A stretch of 64,000 nucleotides of DNA from Streptococcus parasanguinis ATCC 15912 (GTDB taxonomy: Bacteria > Bacillota > Bacilli > Lactobacillales > Streptococcaceae), in the NCBI RefSeq assembly GCF_000164675.2, contig NC_015678.1, positions 186,001-250,000 of the forward strand, read 5' to 3'. The stretch's first letter is position 1; the number at the start of each line of letters is the position of its first letter. The position numbers were made by a program, and so were the translations under genes. This document shows positions 8,166 to 16,506 of this stretch, piece after piece. The notes beneath the pieces were generated by a model. That model worked only from the letters and a program-made list of their open reading frames with translations. It was not told the origin of the DNA and ran no database searches.

Positions 8166-9968
8166 ATGGTAAAACAACGTAATGAAATTGATGAAAAATA
8201 CCAATGGGATTTGTCGACAATTTTTGCGACAGATCAAGCTTGGGAAGAAGAAGCAGCTAGCTTAGCTGCAGATATTAAAGCAGCAAGCCACTATGCTGGC
8301 CATTTGTTGGATTCAGCACAAACGCTTTTGGAGACAACCAATGCTTATTTGGAATTGAGCCGTCGCTTAGAAAAGGTCTATGTCTATGCTCATATGAAAA
8401 ATGACCAAGATACACGAGTGGCTAAATACCAAGAATACCAATCAAAAGGGATGTCTCTTTATAGCTTGTTAGGTGAAACCTTTGCCTTCTATGAGCCTGA
8501 ATTCATGGCCATTACGGATGAGCAATACAAGGCCTTTGTGAGTGAAGTTCCAGCCTTGGAACAATATGGTCATTATTTTGATCGTTTGCTAGAGAAAAAA
8601 GAACATGTCTTGTCTCAAAAAGAAGAGGAATTACTTGCAGGAGCTGGTGAGATCTTTGCGGCTGGTGGTGAAACTTTTGAAATCTTGGACAATGCAGATA
8701 TTGTTTTCCCTACTGTACATGATGACAAGGGCGAAGAAGTTCAATTAACACATGGAAACTATATTTCTTTGGTAGAATCAAAAGATCGTGCCGTTCGTAA
8801 AGAAGCTTACGAAGGTCTCTACAAGGTCTATGAACAGTACCAACATACCTATGCTAAAACCTTGCAAACCAATGTAAAAGTTCACAACTTTAATGCTAAA
8901 GTTCGCAAATTCTCTTCTGCCCGTGAAGCGGCCCTTTCTGAAAACTTTGTGCCAGAAAGTGTTTATGATAGCTTGGTAACAGCTGTGAACAAACACTTGC
9001 CACTCTTGCAACGCTATGTACAATTGCGTTCAAAAATTCTAGGTATCTCAGACTTGAAGATGTACGATATGTATACGCCATTATCAGATACAGACTACAA
9101 GTTTACCTATGAAGAATCATTGGCTAAAGCAGAAGAAGTCTTGGCTGTTTTGGGGGAGGACTATCTTTCTCGTGTGAAACGTGCCTTTAGCGAACGGTGG
9201 ATTGATGTGCATGTCAACCAAGGGAAACGCTCAGGTGCCTATTCAGGTGGTTCTTATGATACCAATGCTTTCATGTTGTTAAACTGGCAAGATACATTGG
9301 ATAATCTCTTCACCTTGGTGCATGAAACTGGTCACAGTATGCATTCTAGCTATACCCGTGAAACCCAACCTTATGTCTATGGGGACTACTCAATTTTCCT
9401 TGCTGAAATCGCCTCTACAACCAATGAAAATATCTTGACTGAACGTCTGTTAGAAGAAGTAGAAGATGATGCAACTCGTTTTGCTATTTTGAATCACTTC
9501 TTGGATGGCTTCCGTGGAACGGTCTTCCGTCAAACCCAGTTTGCCGAATTTGAGCATGCCATTCATAAAGCAGACCAAGAAGGTACCGTTTTGACTAGTG
9601 AGTTCTTGAACAACCTTTATGCAGAGCTCAATGAAAAATACTATGGTCTTTCAAAAGAAGACAACCCTGAGATCCAATATGAATGGGCTCGGATTCCTCA
9701 CTTCTACTATAACTACTATGTCTTCCAATATTCAACTGGTTTTGCAGCAGCTTCAGCCTTAGCTGAAAAAATTGTTCATGGAACCCAGGAGGATCGTGAT
9801 AAATATATCGACTACTTGAAGGCTGGAAACTCTGATTATCCACTAAATGTCATCCGCAAAGCAGGTGTGGATATGGAAAAAGAAGACTATTTGGACGCAG
9901 CCTTTGCAGTCTTTGAACGTCGTTTGAATGAATTTGAAGCCCTAGTAGAAAAATTAGGACTCGCATAA
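8166..9968 (+). CDS. pepF: Oligoendopeptidase F
   Basis: Cytoplasmic zinc endopeptidase of the M3 family that degrades medium-sized peptides. The 600-residue length is standard. The zinc motif HETGH (His386-Glu387...His390) is intact, with the downstream conserved EIASTTNE providing the third ligand. The strong GGAGG site is 7 nt from an extended -10 promoter start, so the leader is very short (about 18 nt). The methyltransferase gene follows after a single base, and the pepF-methyltransferase-prsA order matches pneumococcus. Confidence 0.95.
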   Translation: MVKQRNEIDEKYQWDLSTIFATDQAWEEEAASLAADIKAASHYAGHLLDSAQTLLETTNAYLELSRRLEKVYVYAHMKNDQDTRVAKYQEYQSKGMSLYSLLGETFAFYEPEFMAITDEQYKAFVSEVPALEQYGHYFDRLLEKKEHVLSQKEEELLAGAGEIFAAGGETFEILDNADIVFPTVHDDKGEEVQLTHGNYISLVESKDRAVRKEAYEGLYKVYEQYQHTYAKTLQTNVKVHNFNAKVRKFSSAREAALSENFVPESVYDSLVTAVNKHLPLLQRYVQLRSKILGISDLKMYDMYTPLSDTDYKFTYEESLAKAEEVLAVLGEDYLSRVKRAFSERWIDVHVNQGKRSGAYSGGSYDTNAFMLLNWQDTLDNLFTLVHETGHSMHSSYTRETQPYVYGDYSIFLAEIASTTNENILTERLLEEVEDDATRFAILNHFLDGFRGTVFRQTQFAEFEHAIHKADQEGTVLTSEFLNNLYAELNEKYYGLSKEDNPEIQYEWARIPHFYYNYYVFQYSTGFAAASALAEKIVHGTQEDRDKYIDYLKAGNSDYPLNVIRKAGVDMEKEDYLDAAFAVFERRLNEFEALVEKLGLA

Positions 9969-9969
9969 G

Positions 9970-10689
9970 ATGGTAGAGTCTTATAGTAAAAATGCCAACC
10001 ACAATATGCGCCGTCCAGTGGTAAAAGATGAGATCGTTGACTTTATGCGTACGCGTCAAAAACCGGTAGCGGGTGCCCTAAAGGAATTAGAAGCATTCGC
10101 TCGCAAGGAAAATATTCCCATCATCCCGCATGAAACGGTAGCATACTTTAGACTACTCCTACAAGCCCTACAACCAAAGAAAATCCTTGAAATTGGGACA
10201 GCAATTGGGTTTTCGGCGCTCTTAATGGCTGAAAATGCTCCCAATGCACAAATTACTACCATTGATCGTAACGAAGAAATGATTGACTTTGCCAAGAAAA
10301 ATCTAGCTAAATACGATCTGAGAAAGCAAATTACCTTGCTTGAAGGAGATGCGGTAGATGTCTTGCGGGATTTAACAGAGACCTATGACTTTGTCTTTAT
10401 GGACTCTGCTAAGTCTAAGTACATCGTCTTTTTGCCACGAATTCTCGAACTCTTAGAAGTTGGGGGAGTCGTAGTATTGGATGATATTTTCCAAGGAGGA
10501 GATGTTGCCAAAGACATCATGGAAGTTCGTCGTGGGCAACGGACCATTTATCGAGGTCTTCAAAACCTCTTTAACGCGACTCTCAACCATCCAGATTTGA
10601 CAGCTAGCTTGGTGCCACTTGGAGACGGTATTTTGATGATTCGTAAAAATGCAGAGACGGTAACCTTGCCAGATCCTAGCTCTTTTTAG
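9970..10689 (+). CDS. SAM-dependent O-methyltransferase, TrmR-like
   Basis: A 239-residue class I methyltransferase of the family-3 O-methyltransferase type. The SAM-binding loop LEIGTAIGFSALLMA (about residues 73-87) and the acidic motif MDSAKSKY are clear. The closest functionally known relatives in Bacillus (YrrM/TrmR) methylate 5-hydroxyuridine at tRNA wobble position 34, so a tRNA role is plausible but inferred. It starts one base after the pepF stop, with its AGGAC site inside pepF, so the two are translated from one message. prsA follows after 72 nt from its own promoter. Confidence 0.8.
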   Translation: MVESYSKNANHNMRRPVVKDEIVDFMRTRQKPVAGALKELEAFARKENIPIIPHETVAYFRLLLQALQPKKILEIGTAIGFSALLMAENAPNAQITTIDRNEEMIDFAKKNLAKYDLRKQITLLEGDAVDVLRDLTETYDFVFMDSAKSKYIVFLPRILELLEVGGVVVLDDIFQGGDVAKDIMEVRRGQRTIYRGLQNLFNATLNHPDLTASLVPLGDGILMIRKNAETVTLPDPSSF

Positions 10690-10761
10690 GTAAATTTAAG
10701 GTATTCTCTCTAATTTGTGGTAAAATAGAGGAAGTTTAAAAAGGAACGGAGAGTAATTTTC

Positions 10762-11706
10762 ATGAAGAAAAAACTTGTAGCAGGTGCTGTGACCTTGCTA
10801 TCAGTCGTAACATTAGCAGCCTGTGCCAATAGCACAAACAAAGATGTCGTGACCATGAAAGGGGACACGATCACGGTTTCAGATTTCTATGATGAAATCA
10901 AATCAAACCAAGGAGCCCAACAAGTTCTTTTCCAAATGACTATCAATAAAGTTTTTGAAAAAGAATATGGATCAAAAATTTCTGATAAAGAAGTCGATAA
11001 AGAATTGGCTAAACAAAAGAAACAATTGGGCAACCAATTTGATGCTTACTTGGCGCAACAAGGCTTGACGGAAGAAACAGCGAAGAAACAAATCCGTAGC
11101 AATATGTTGTTGGAATATGCAGTTAGCCAAGCTGCTAAGAAAGATATCAAAGAGTCAGACTACAAGACAGCTTTTGAATCTTATACACCTGAGGTAACAG
11201 CACAAATTATCAAGTTGGATTCTGAAGACAAAGCAAAAGAAGTATTGGAAGCAGCTAAAGCGGAAGGTGCAGACTTTGCCAAAATTGCAAAAGATAATTC
11301 AACAGATACCGCTACAAAAGACAAAGGTGGTGAAGTCAAGTTCGATTCAGGAACAGCAGATATCCCATCTCAAGTCAAAGAAGCAGCCTTTAAGTTGGAT
11401 GAAAACGGCATTTCAGATGTGATCACAGTATCAGCAGGTCAAAACTACTCAGCTAGCTACTATATTGTCAAATTGAATAAGAAGACAGAAAAAGGTTCGG
11501 ACTGGAAGAAATACGAAAAACGTTTGAAAGAGATCATTATTGAAGGTCGTAAGCAAGATACTAATTACATCCGTAGTATTATAGCTAAAGCGATGACCAA
11601 TGCCAATATTAAGGTTAAAGATGATGCCTTCAAATCTACTTTCAACCAATATTTGCAAAATATCGGTGTTGAAACAAGTGATAGTAGCTCATCATCTAAA
11701 AAATAG
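10762..11706 (+). CDS. prsA: PrsA/PpmA-type foldase lipoprotein
   Basis: Membrane-anchored peptidyl-prolyl isomerase-like foldase that helps secreted proteins mature outside the membrane. The signal peptide ends with lipobox LAAC and lipidated Cys21. A parvulin-type PPIC domain spans about residues 140-240 (ARDNSTD-like KDNSTDTATKDKGGEVKFD), flanked by the N- and C-terminal chaperone helices. Length of 314 residues fits the family. An extended -10 (TGGTAAAAT) lies upstream. In pneumococcus the orthologue is the slightly truncated lipoprotein PpmA. It may assist export of the large zinc protease in this window. Confidence 0.92.
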   Translation: MKKKLVAGAVTLLSVVTLAACANSTNKDVVTMKGDTITVSDFYDEIKSNQGAQQVLFQMTINKVFEKEYGSKISDKEVDKELAKQKKQLGNQFDAYLAQQGLTEETAKKQIRSNMLLEYAVSQAAKKDIKESDYKTAFESYTPEVTAQIIKLDSEDKAKEVLEAAKAEGADFAKIAKDNSTDTATKDKGGEVKFDSGTADIPSQVKEAAFKLDENGISDVITVSAGQNYSASYYIVKLNKKTEKGSDWKKYEKRLKEIIIEGRKQDTNYIRSIIAKAMTNANIKVKDDAFKSTFNQYLQNIGVETSDSSSSSKK

Positions 11707-11735
11707 TTGACGGTTCCTTTTGGAACTTGTATAAT
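11707..11735 (+). promoter_or_regulatory. Promoter of the alaS T-box transcript
   Basis: TTGACG (11707-11712), 17-bp spacer, TATAAT (11730-11735). The spacer contains the inverted repeat GTTCC-tttt-GGAAC (starting at 11713), which could be an operator or the remains of a prsA terminator without a T-run. Confidence 0.8.
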
Positions 11736-11741
11736 GAAATA

Positions 11742-11916
11742 GTTGAGAATGAATCATTGTTACTCGGAATCAGAGAAGTGGCGGGGGTGCGAGCCATGGA
11801 AGAGAAATGATTTTGCTACTCAGCTGAGACAATTGCATATGAAAATAAGAATGACAAGTTCATTGAATGAAGGTGGTACCGCGGTTTTTCGCCCTTCGTT
11901 TGGTGACTTGTCTTTT
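11742..11916 (+). ncRNA. T-box leader, alanine specifier
   Basis: The T-box core GGTGGTACCGCG lies at 11872-11883. The terminator form pairs 11853-11873 with 11893-11912 and ends in T4. A GCT triplet (11815-11817) followed by A sits where the specifier loop is expected and codes for alanine, agreeing with alaS downstream. Uncharged tRNA-Ala binding would favour the antiterminator and read-through into the two genes behind it. Confidence 0.88.
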
Positions 11917-11959
11917 GTTTGCGGACAGTTGTCAGAAGCTTTTTAAAGGAGATCAAAAG

Positions 11960-12445
11960 ATGCGAACCTATCAAGTGAAACAAAAATTTCGATTGGGTGG
12001 CGAGCGGTTCGATATCAAAGATGAGTTGGGAAATGTTGAATACCAGGTTGAGGGATCTTTTCTTAAGATTCCCAAGACTTTTACCATCTATGATAAGAAT
12101 GGACAAGAAGTGAGCCACATTACTAAAAAACCAATCAGCCTTCTTCCTAAGTTTGTGGTTGAGTTGAAGGATGGGGACAGCTTTTTTATCCATAAAAAGC
12201 TGACGCTCTTCAGGGATAGGTACGATATCGAAGATTTGGGACTGCGGGTACAAGGAAATATCTGGGACCTAGAATTCAAATTATTCGATGATCGGGATCA
12301 AATCGTCGCTGAGATTAGCAAGGAACTCTTTCATCTAACCTCTACCTACCAAGTATCGGTGTATGAGGATGAATACGCTGATTTAGTCATCTCACTTTGT
12401 GTCGCCATCGATTATGTCGAAATGTTAGAAGCTGGCGCAAATTAA
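11960..12445 (+). CDS. LURP-one-related (YxjI-like) protein
   Basis: A 161-residue cytoplasmic protein with the tubby-like fold pattern of the LURP-one-related family: short beta-rich segments such as FDIKDELGNVEYQVEG, FTIYDKNGQEV and YDIEDLGLRVQGN. The frame is open further upstream into the T-box, but the ATG at 11960 has an AAAGGAG site and begins the conserved MRTYQVKQKF sequence. Molecular function is unknown for bacterial members. It is the first gene behind the alanine T-box and lies 24 nt before alaS, so its expression should follow tRNA-Ala charging, an odd partner worth noting. Confidence 0.75.
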   Translation: MRTYQVKQKFRLGGERFDIKDELGNVEYQVEGSFLKIPKTFTIYDKNGQEVSHITKKPISLLPKFVVELKDGDSFFIHKKLTLFRDRYDIEDLGLRVQGNIWDLEFKLFDDRDQIVAEISKELFHLTSTYQVSVYEDEYADLVISLCVAIDYVEMLEAGAN

Positions 12446-12469
12446 TCTTAAAAAAATTAGGAGACAAAT

Positions 12470-15088
12470 ATGAAACAATTATCTAGTGCACAAGTCCGTC
12501 AAATGTGGCTTGATTTCTGGGCAAGCAAAGGCCACTCTGTAGAACCATCTGTTAGCTTGGTTCCTGTAAACGACCCAACGCTTTTATGGATCAACTCAGG
12601 GGTTGCCACTCTTAAGAAATACTTCGATGGAACCATCAAACCTGAAAATCCACGGATTACCAATGCTCAAAAAGCTATCCGTACCAACGATATCGAAAAC
12701 GTAGGGAAGACTGCTCGTCACCATACCATGTTTGAAATGTTGGGGAACTTCTCTATCGGAGATTACTTCCGTGATGAAGCCATTACGTGGGCTTATGAGC
12801 TTTTGACAAGTCCGGAATGGTTTGACTTCCCCAAAGACAAACTTTACATGACCTATTACCCTGACGACAAGGATTCATACAACCGTTGGATTGCTGTTGG
12901 TGTGGATCCAAGTCACTTGATTCCAATCGAAGACAACTTCTGGGAAATCGGTGCGGGACCTTCTGGACCAGATACAGAAATCTTCTTTGACCGTGGAGAA
13001 GCCTTTGACCCTGAAAATATCGGTCTTCGTCTGCTTGCAGAAGATATCGAAAACGACCGTTACATCGAAATTTGGAACATTGTCTTGTCACAATTTAACG
13101 CTGACCCTGCTGTTCCTCGTAGCGAATACAAGGAATTGCCACACAAGAACATTGATACGGGCGCAGGTTTGGAACGTTTGGTAGCCGTTATCCAAGGGGC
13201 GAAAACAAACTTTGAAACTGACCTCTTCATGCCGATCATCCGTGAAGTGGAAAAGATGTCTGGTAAAACCTATGATCCAGATGGCGACAACATGAGCTTC
13301 AAGGTGATTGCTGACCACATCCGTTCGCTTTCATTTGCGATTGGAGATGGAGCTCTTCCTGGTAATGAAGGACGCGGCTACGTTCTTCGTCGTCTCCTTC
13401 GCCGTGCTTCCATGCATGGTCAAAAATTGGGGATTGAAGGAACCTTCTTGTATAAATTGGTTCCAACCGTTGGGAAGATCATGGAAAGTTACTACCCAGA
13501 AGTACTTGAAAAACAAGACTTCATCGAGAAAATTATCAAGAGTGAAGAAGAATCGTTTGCTCGTACTTTGAATTCTGGTCAACACTTTGCTCAAACCATC
13601 GTTGAAGACTTGAAAGCCAAAGGTCAAACAGTGATTGCTGGTCAAGATGTCTTTAAACTTTATGATACATACGGATTCCCAGTAGAATTGACAGAAGAAA
13701 TCGCTGAAGAAGCTGGAATGACAGTCGATCGTGACGGTTTTGAAGCGGCTATGAAGGAACAACAAGAACGGGCGCGTGCATCTGCTGTCAAAGGTGGATC
13801 CATGGGGATGCAAAATGAAACCCTTCAAAACATTACAGTTGAAAGTAGCTTCAACTACAATGCCAGCCAATTGCCTTCTAAGTTGGTGGCTATCGTAGCG
13901 GACAATGCAGAAGTAGAAGCTGTATCTGAAGGGACTGCATCACTGATCTTTGCAGAAACTCCATTCTACGCTGAAATGGGTGGACAAGTTGCGGACCATG
14001 GTCAAATCTTGGATGCTGCAGGAAATGTCGTTGCTACAGTAACAGATGTTCAAAAAGCACCAAATGGACAACCACTTCATACTGTTGAAGTTCTTGCCCC
14101 TCTTGCCTTGAACCAAGAATACACCTTGGCTATTGATACCAATCGTCGTCATCGTGTCATGAAGAACCACACAGCCACTCACTTGCTCCATGCGGCTCTT
14201 CACAATATCCTTGGTAACCACGCAACCCAAGCAGGATCTCTCAACGAGGTAGAATTCCTTCGCTTTGACTTCACTCACTTCCAAGCCGTAACTCCTGAAG
14301 AATTGCGCGCTATTGAACAACAAGTCAATGAAAAGATTTGGGAAGCGATCGCAGTCGAAACGATTGAAACAGATATCGATACTGCTAAAGAAATGGGAGC
14401 CATGGCCCTCTTTGGTGAGAAATACGGTAAAGAAGTCCGTGTTGTAACCATTGGTGGCTACTCAGTGGAACTCTGTGGTGGTACCCACGTAGGCAATACT
14501 TCTGAAATTGGTCTCTTCAAGATTGTCAAAGAAGAAGGGATCGGATCAGGAACTCGTCGTATCTTGGCAGTGACTGGTAAGGAAGCCTTCGAAGCTTACC
14601 GTGAACAAGAAGATGCTCTGAAAGCAGTCGCAGCAACCTTGAAAGCACCTCAACTCAAAGAAGTCCCTCATAAGGTGGAAGGTCTTCAAGAACAACTCCG
14701 TCAATTGCAAAAAGAAAATGCAGAATTGAAGGAAAAAGCAGCAGCAGCTGCAGCAGGTGATGTCTTCAAGAATGTTCAAGAAGCAAACGGCCACCGTTAC
14801 ATTGCCAGCCAAGTTTCTGTATCAGATGCAGGTGCCCTTCGTACATTTGCCGATAACTGGAAACAAAAAGACTACTCTGATGTACTTGTTCTTGTCGCAG
14901 CAATCGGTGATAAGGTAAACGTCCTTGTAGCTAGCAAGACAAAAGAAGTGCATGCAGGTAATGTGATCAAAGAATTGGCTCCAATCGTCGATGGGCGTGG
15001 TGGTGGTAAACCAGACATGGCCATGGCAGGAGGAAGCAACCAAGCGAAGATCCAAGAATTGTTGGATGCCGTAGCAGGTAAATTGTAA
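12470..15088 (+). CDS. alaS: Alanyl-tRNA synthetase
   Basis: Charges tRNA-Ala and edits mischarged Ser/Gly. The 872-residue protein contains the class II catalytic core at the N-terminus (residues 1-250, including the GNFSIGDYF and [14 protein letters not shown] [11 protein letters not shown] motifs). The editing domain has the zinc motif HTATH (His567-His571) and [11 protein letters not shown]-terminal oligomerisation/DHHA1 domain ends in [14 protein letters not shown]. It is controlled by the alanine T-box upstream and read with the LURP-one-like gene. An AGGAG site precedes the start. Confidence 0.97.
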   Translation: MKQLSSAQVRQMWLDFWASKGHSVEPSVSLVPVNDPTLLWINSGVATLKKYFDGTIKPENPRITNAQKAIRTNDIENVGKTARHHTMFEMLGNFSIGDYFRDEAITWAYELLTSPEWFDFPKDKLYMTYYPDDKDSYNRWIAVGVDPSHLIPIEDNFWEIGAGPSGPDTEIFFDRGEAFDPENIGLRLLAEDIENDRYIEIWNIVLSQFNADPAVPRSEYKELPHKNIDTGAGLERLVAVIQGAKTNFETDLFMPIIREVEKMSGKTYDPDGDNMSFKVIADHIRSLSFAIGDGALPGNEGRGYVLRRLLRRASMHGQKLGIEGTFLYKLVPTVGKIMESYYPEVLEKQDFIEKIIKSEEESFARTLNSGQHFAQTIVEDLKAKGQTVIAGQDVFKLYDTYGFPVELTEEIAEEAGMTVDRDGFEAAMKEQQERARASAVKGGSMGMQNETLQNITVESSFNYNASQLPSKLVAIVADNAEVEAVSEGTASLIFAETPFYAEMGGQVADHGQILDAAGNVVATVTDVQKAPNGQPLHTVEVLAPLALNQEYTLAIDTNRRHRVMKNHTATHLLHAALHNILGNHATQAGSLNEVEFLRFDFTHFQAVTPEELRAIEQQVNEKIWEAIAVETIETDIDTAKEMGAMALFGEKYGKEVRVVTIGGYSVELCGGTHVGNTSEIGLFKIVKEEGIGSGTRRILAVTGKEAFEAYREQEDALKAVAATLKAPQLKEVPHKVEGLQEQLRQLQKENAELKEKAAAAAAGDVFKNVQEANGHRYIASQVSVSDAGALRTFADNWKQKDYSDVLVLVAAIGDKVNVLVASKTKEVHAGNVIKELAPIVDGRGGGKPDMAMAGGSNQAKIQELLDAVAGKL

Positions 15089-15137
15089 GAAAGAATAGAA
15101 ATACCTTAGGGTAAGTATCAGATTGAATTTAAAAGAC

Positions 15138-15285
15138 TACTGATAAAATTTCCTTAGGTGAGTACGGACGTCAGCGAACTTCTACGAAGTTCCATGACTA
15201 ATTCTTGAGACTAAGGTCTCAAGAATTCCGAGTGCTTGAGACTATTAAGTCTCAGGCACTTTTCTCACGGCGGAAATTTCCAGTA
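15138..15285. repeat. 148-bp nested-hairpin element (candidate small mobile repeat or structured RNA)
   Basis: An outer interrupted stem pairs 15138-15142 with 15281-15285, 15146-15153 with 15272-15279, and 15158-15162 with 15264-15268. It encloses three perfect hairpins: GAACTTC/GAAGTTC (15176-15182 and 15186-15192), a 12-bp stem (15200-15211 and 15216-15227), and an 11-bp stem with one G-U (15232-15242 and 15249-15259). Hairpins two and three share the core TTGAGAC/GTCTCA. It does not look like the pneumococcal BOX, RUP or SPRITE sequences as remembered. Copy number in the genome is unknown. Confidence 0.6.
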
Positions 15286-15400
15286 TCTATTTGAATGTTT
15301 CTGAAAATTAGATGTCAATTATATTTTTTCAGGAATACTTTAATTCTTATTTTTACGGTCTTTACAAGTCCTAAGCGATCATTCTCAAAAAATATCTACA

Positions 15401-15429
15401 AAAAAACCTTTCCGTCTGGAAAGGTTTTT
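15401..15429 (-). terminator. nrdF terminator
   Basis: AAACCTTTCC pairs with GGAAAGGTTT around a GTCT loop, with A-rich and T-rich flanks that permit use from either side. Confidence 0.85.
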
Positions 15430-15433
15430 CTTC

Positions 15434-16393
15434 TTATAGTCCGTAATTGTAATCGTCATCCTGCATGGCTTCTACTTCACCGAGAAGGTAACCATTTCCG
15501 ACTTGAGAGAAGAAGTCGTGGTTAGAAGTACCGGTTGAGATTCCGTTCATGACAATTGGGTTAACGTCATCTGCTGAGTCAGGGAAGAGCGGATCTTGTC
15601 CCAAGTTCATGAGGGCTTTATTGGCGTTGTAGCGAAGGAAGGTCTTGACTTCCTCTGTCCAGCCCACACCATCATAGAGGCTCTCTGTGTAGCCTTCTTC
15701 GTTTTCATAGAGGGTGTAGAGCAGATCATACATCCACTCTTTGAGTTTCTCTTGTTCTTCTTCTGGTAATTCGTTAAATCCAAGTTGGAACTTGTAGCCG
15801 ATATAGGTTCCGTGAACAGATTCGTCCCGAATGATCAACTTGATGATCTCAGCTACGTTGGCCAATTTGTTGTTTCCAAGATAGTAGAGAGGTGTGAAGA
15901 AACCAGAATAGAAGAGGAAGGTTTCAAGGAAGACGCTGGCAACTTTCTTTTCAAGGGGAGTCCCATTGAGGTAGATTTCGTTGATGATTTCTGCTTTCTT
16001 TTGAAGGAAAGGATTGGTGTTGGTCCATTCGAAAATCTCTTCGATTTCTGACTTGGTATTCAAGGTCGAAAAGATAGAAGAGTACGACTTAGCATGGACT
16101 GATTCCATAAATTGGATGTTGTTAAAGACAGCTTCTTCATGGGGAGTACGAATATCTGCACGAAGAGCCTGAACACCTGTTTCAGATTGCATGGTATCTA
16201 AAAGAGTTAATCCCCCAAAGACTTTACCAACTAGGTCTTTTTCTTTATTCGACAACTTTCTCCAGTCGTCCAAGTCGTTTGACAAAGGGATACGCGTATC
16301 CAACCAGAATTGCTCTGTCAGTTTTTCCCAGGTCGATTTATCGATGACATCTTCGATCGCATTCCAGTTAATGGCTTTGTAGTATGTTTCCAT
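15434..16393 (-). CDS. nrdF: Class Ib ribonucleotide reductase beta subunit NrdF
   Basis: Carries the dimetal-tyrosyl radical for aerobic reduction of ribonucleotides. About 319 residues, normal for NrdF. The metal-binding region is seen in MQSETG and MESVHAKSYSSIF, and in RDESVHGTYIGYKFQ. The frame is open three codons further with GTG and ATG alternatives, but METYYKAINWN is the family N-terminus, and a GTGAT ribosome site lies 4 nt before it. It is separated from nrdE by a terminator-like hairpin and has its own extended -10 (TGGTAGAAT), so it is probably expressed partly on its own. Confidence 0.95.
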   Translation of the reverse strand: METYYKAINWNAIEDVIDKSTWEKLTEQFWLDTRIPLSNDLDDWRKLSNKEKDLVGKVFGGLTLLDTMQSETGVQALRADIRTPHEEAVFNNIQFMESVHAKSYSSIFSTLNTKSEIEEIFEWTNTNPFLQKKAEIINEIYLNGTPLEKKVASVFLETFLFYSGFFTPLYYLGNNKLANVAEIIKLIIRDESVHGTYIGYKFQLGFNELPEEEQEKLKEWMYDLLYTLYENEEGYTESLYDGVGWTEEVKTFLRYNANKALMNLGQDPLFPDSADDVNPIVMNGISTGTSNHDFFSQVGNGYLLGEVEAMQDDDYNYGL

Positions 16394-16461
16394 TTGCATC
16401 ACTTTCTTTTTCTATTCATTCAATCGTTACTATTCTACCATAAATTGATAGAATACCGCAC

Positions 16462-16484
16462 AAAAAGTCGGCGAACCGACTTTT
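16462..16484 (-). terminator. Terminator-like hairpin between nrdE and nrdF
   Basis: AAAAGTCGG and CCGACTTTT pair around a 4-nt loop. On the minus strand the stem ends in T5, right after the nrdE stop. Confidence 0.7.
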
Positions 16485-16506
16485 GATAGCTATCTAGGAT
16501 AGCGGA

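Larger units (their letters stand above)
15089..15433. other. Gene-free stretch between alaS and nrdF
   Basis: 345 bases without a supported ORF. The left half holds the 148-bp multi-hairpin element described separately. The right half is AT-rich and ends in the nrdF terminator. No promoter for a protein gene is evident. Confidence 0.7.

Noticed and set aside
10691..10730. CiaR site at prsA, suggested by a TTTAAG at 10695
   Set aside because: Only one half-site is present, and its distance to the -10 does not fit the CiaR layout.
11743..11946. Open frame across the alanine T-box
   Set aside because: It is fully explained by the folded leader RNA and has no ribosome site.
15295..15309. CodY-box-like sequence (13 of 15 to AATTTTCWGAAAATT)
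   Set aside because: It lies between the ends of convergent genes with no promoter near, so the match is probably chance in AT-rich DNA.
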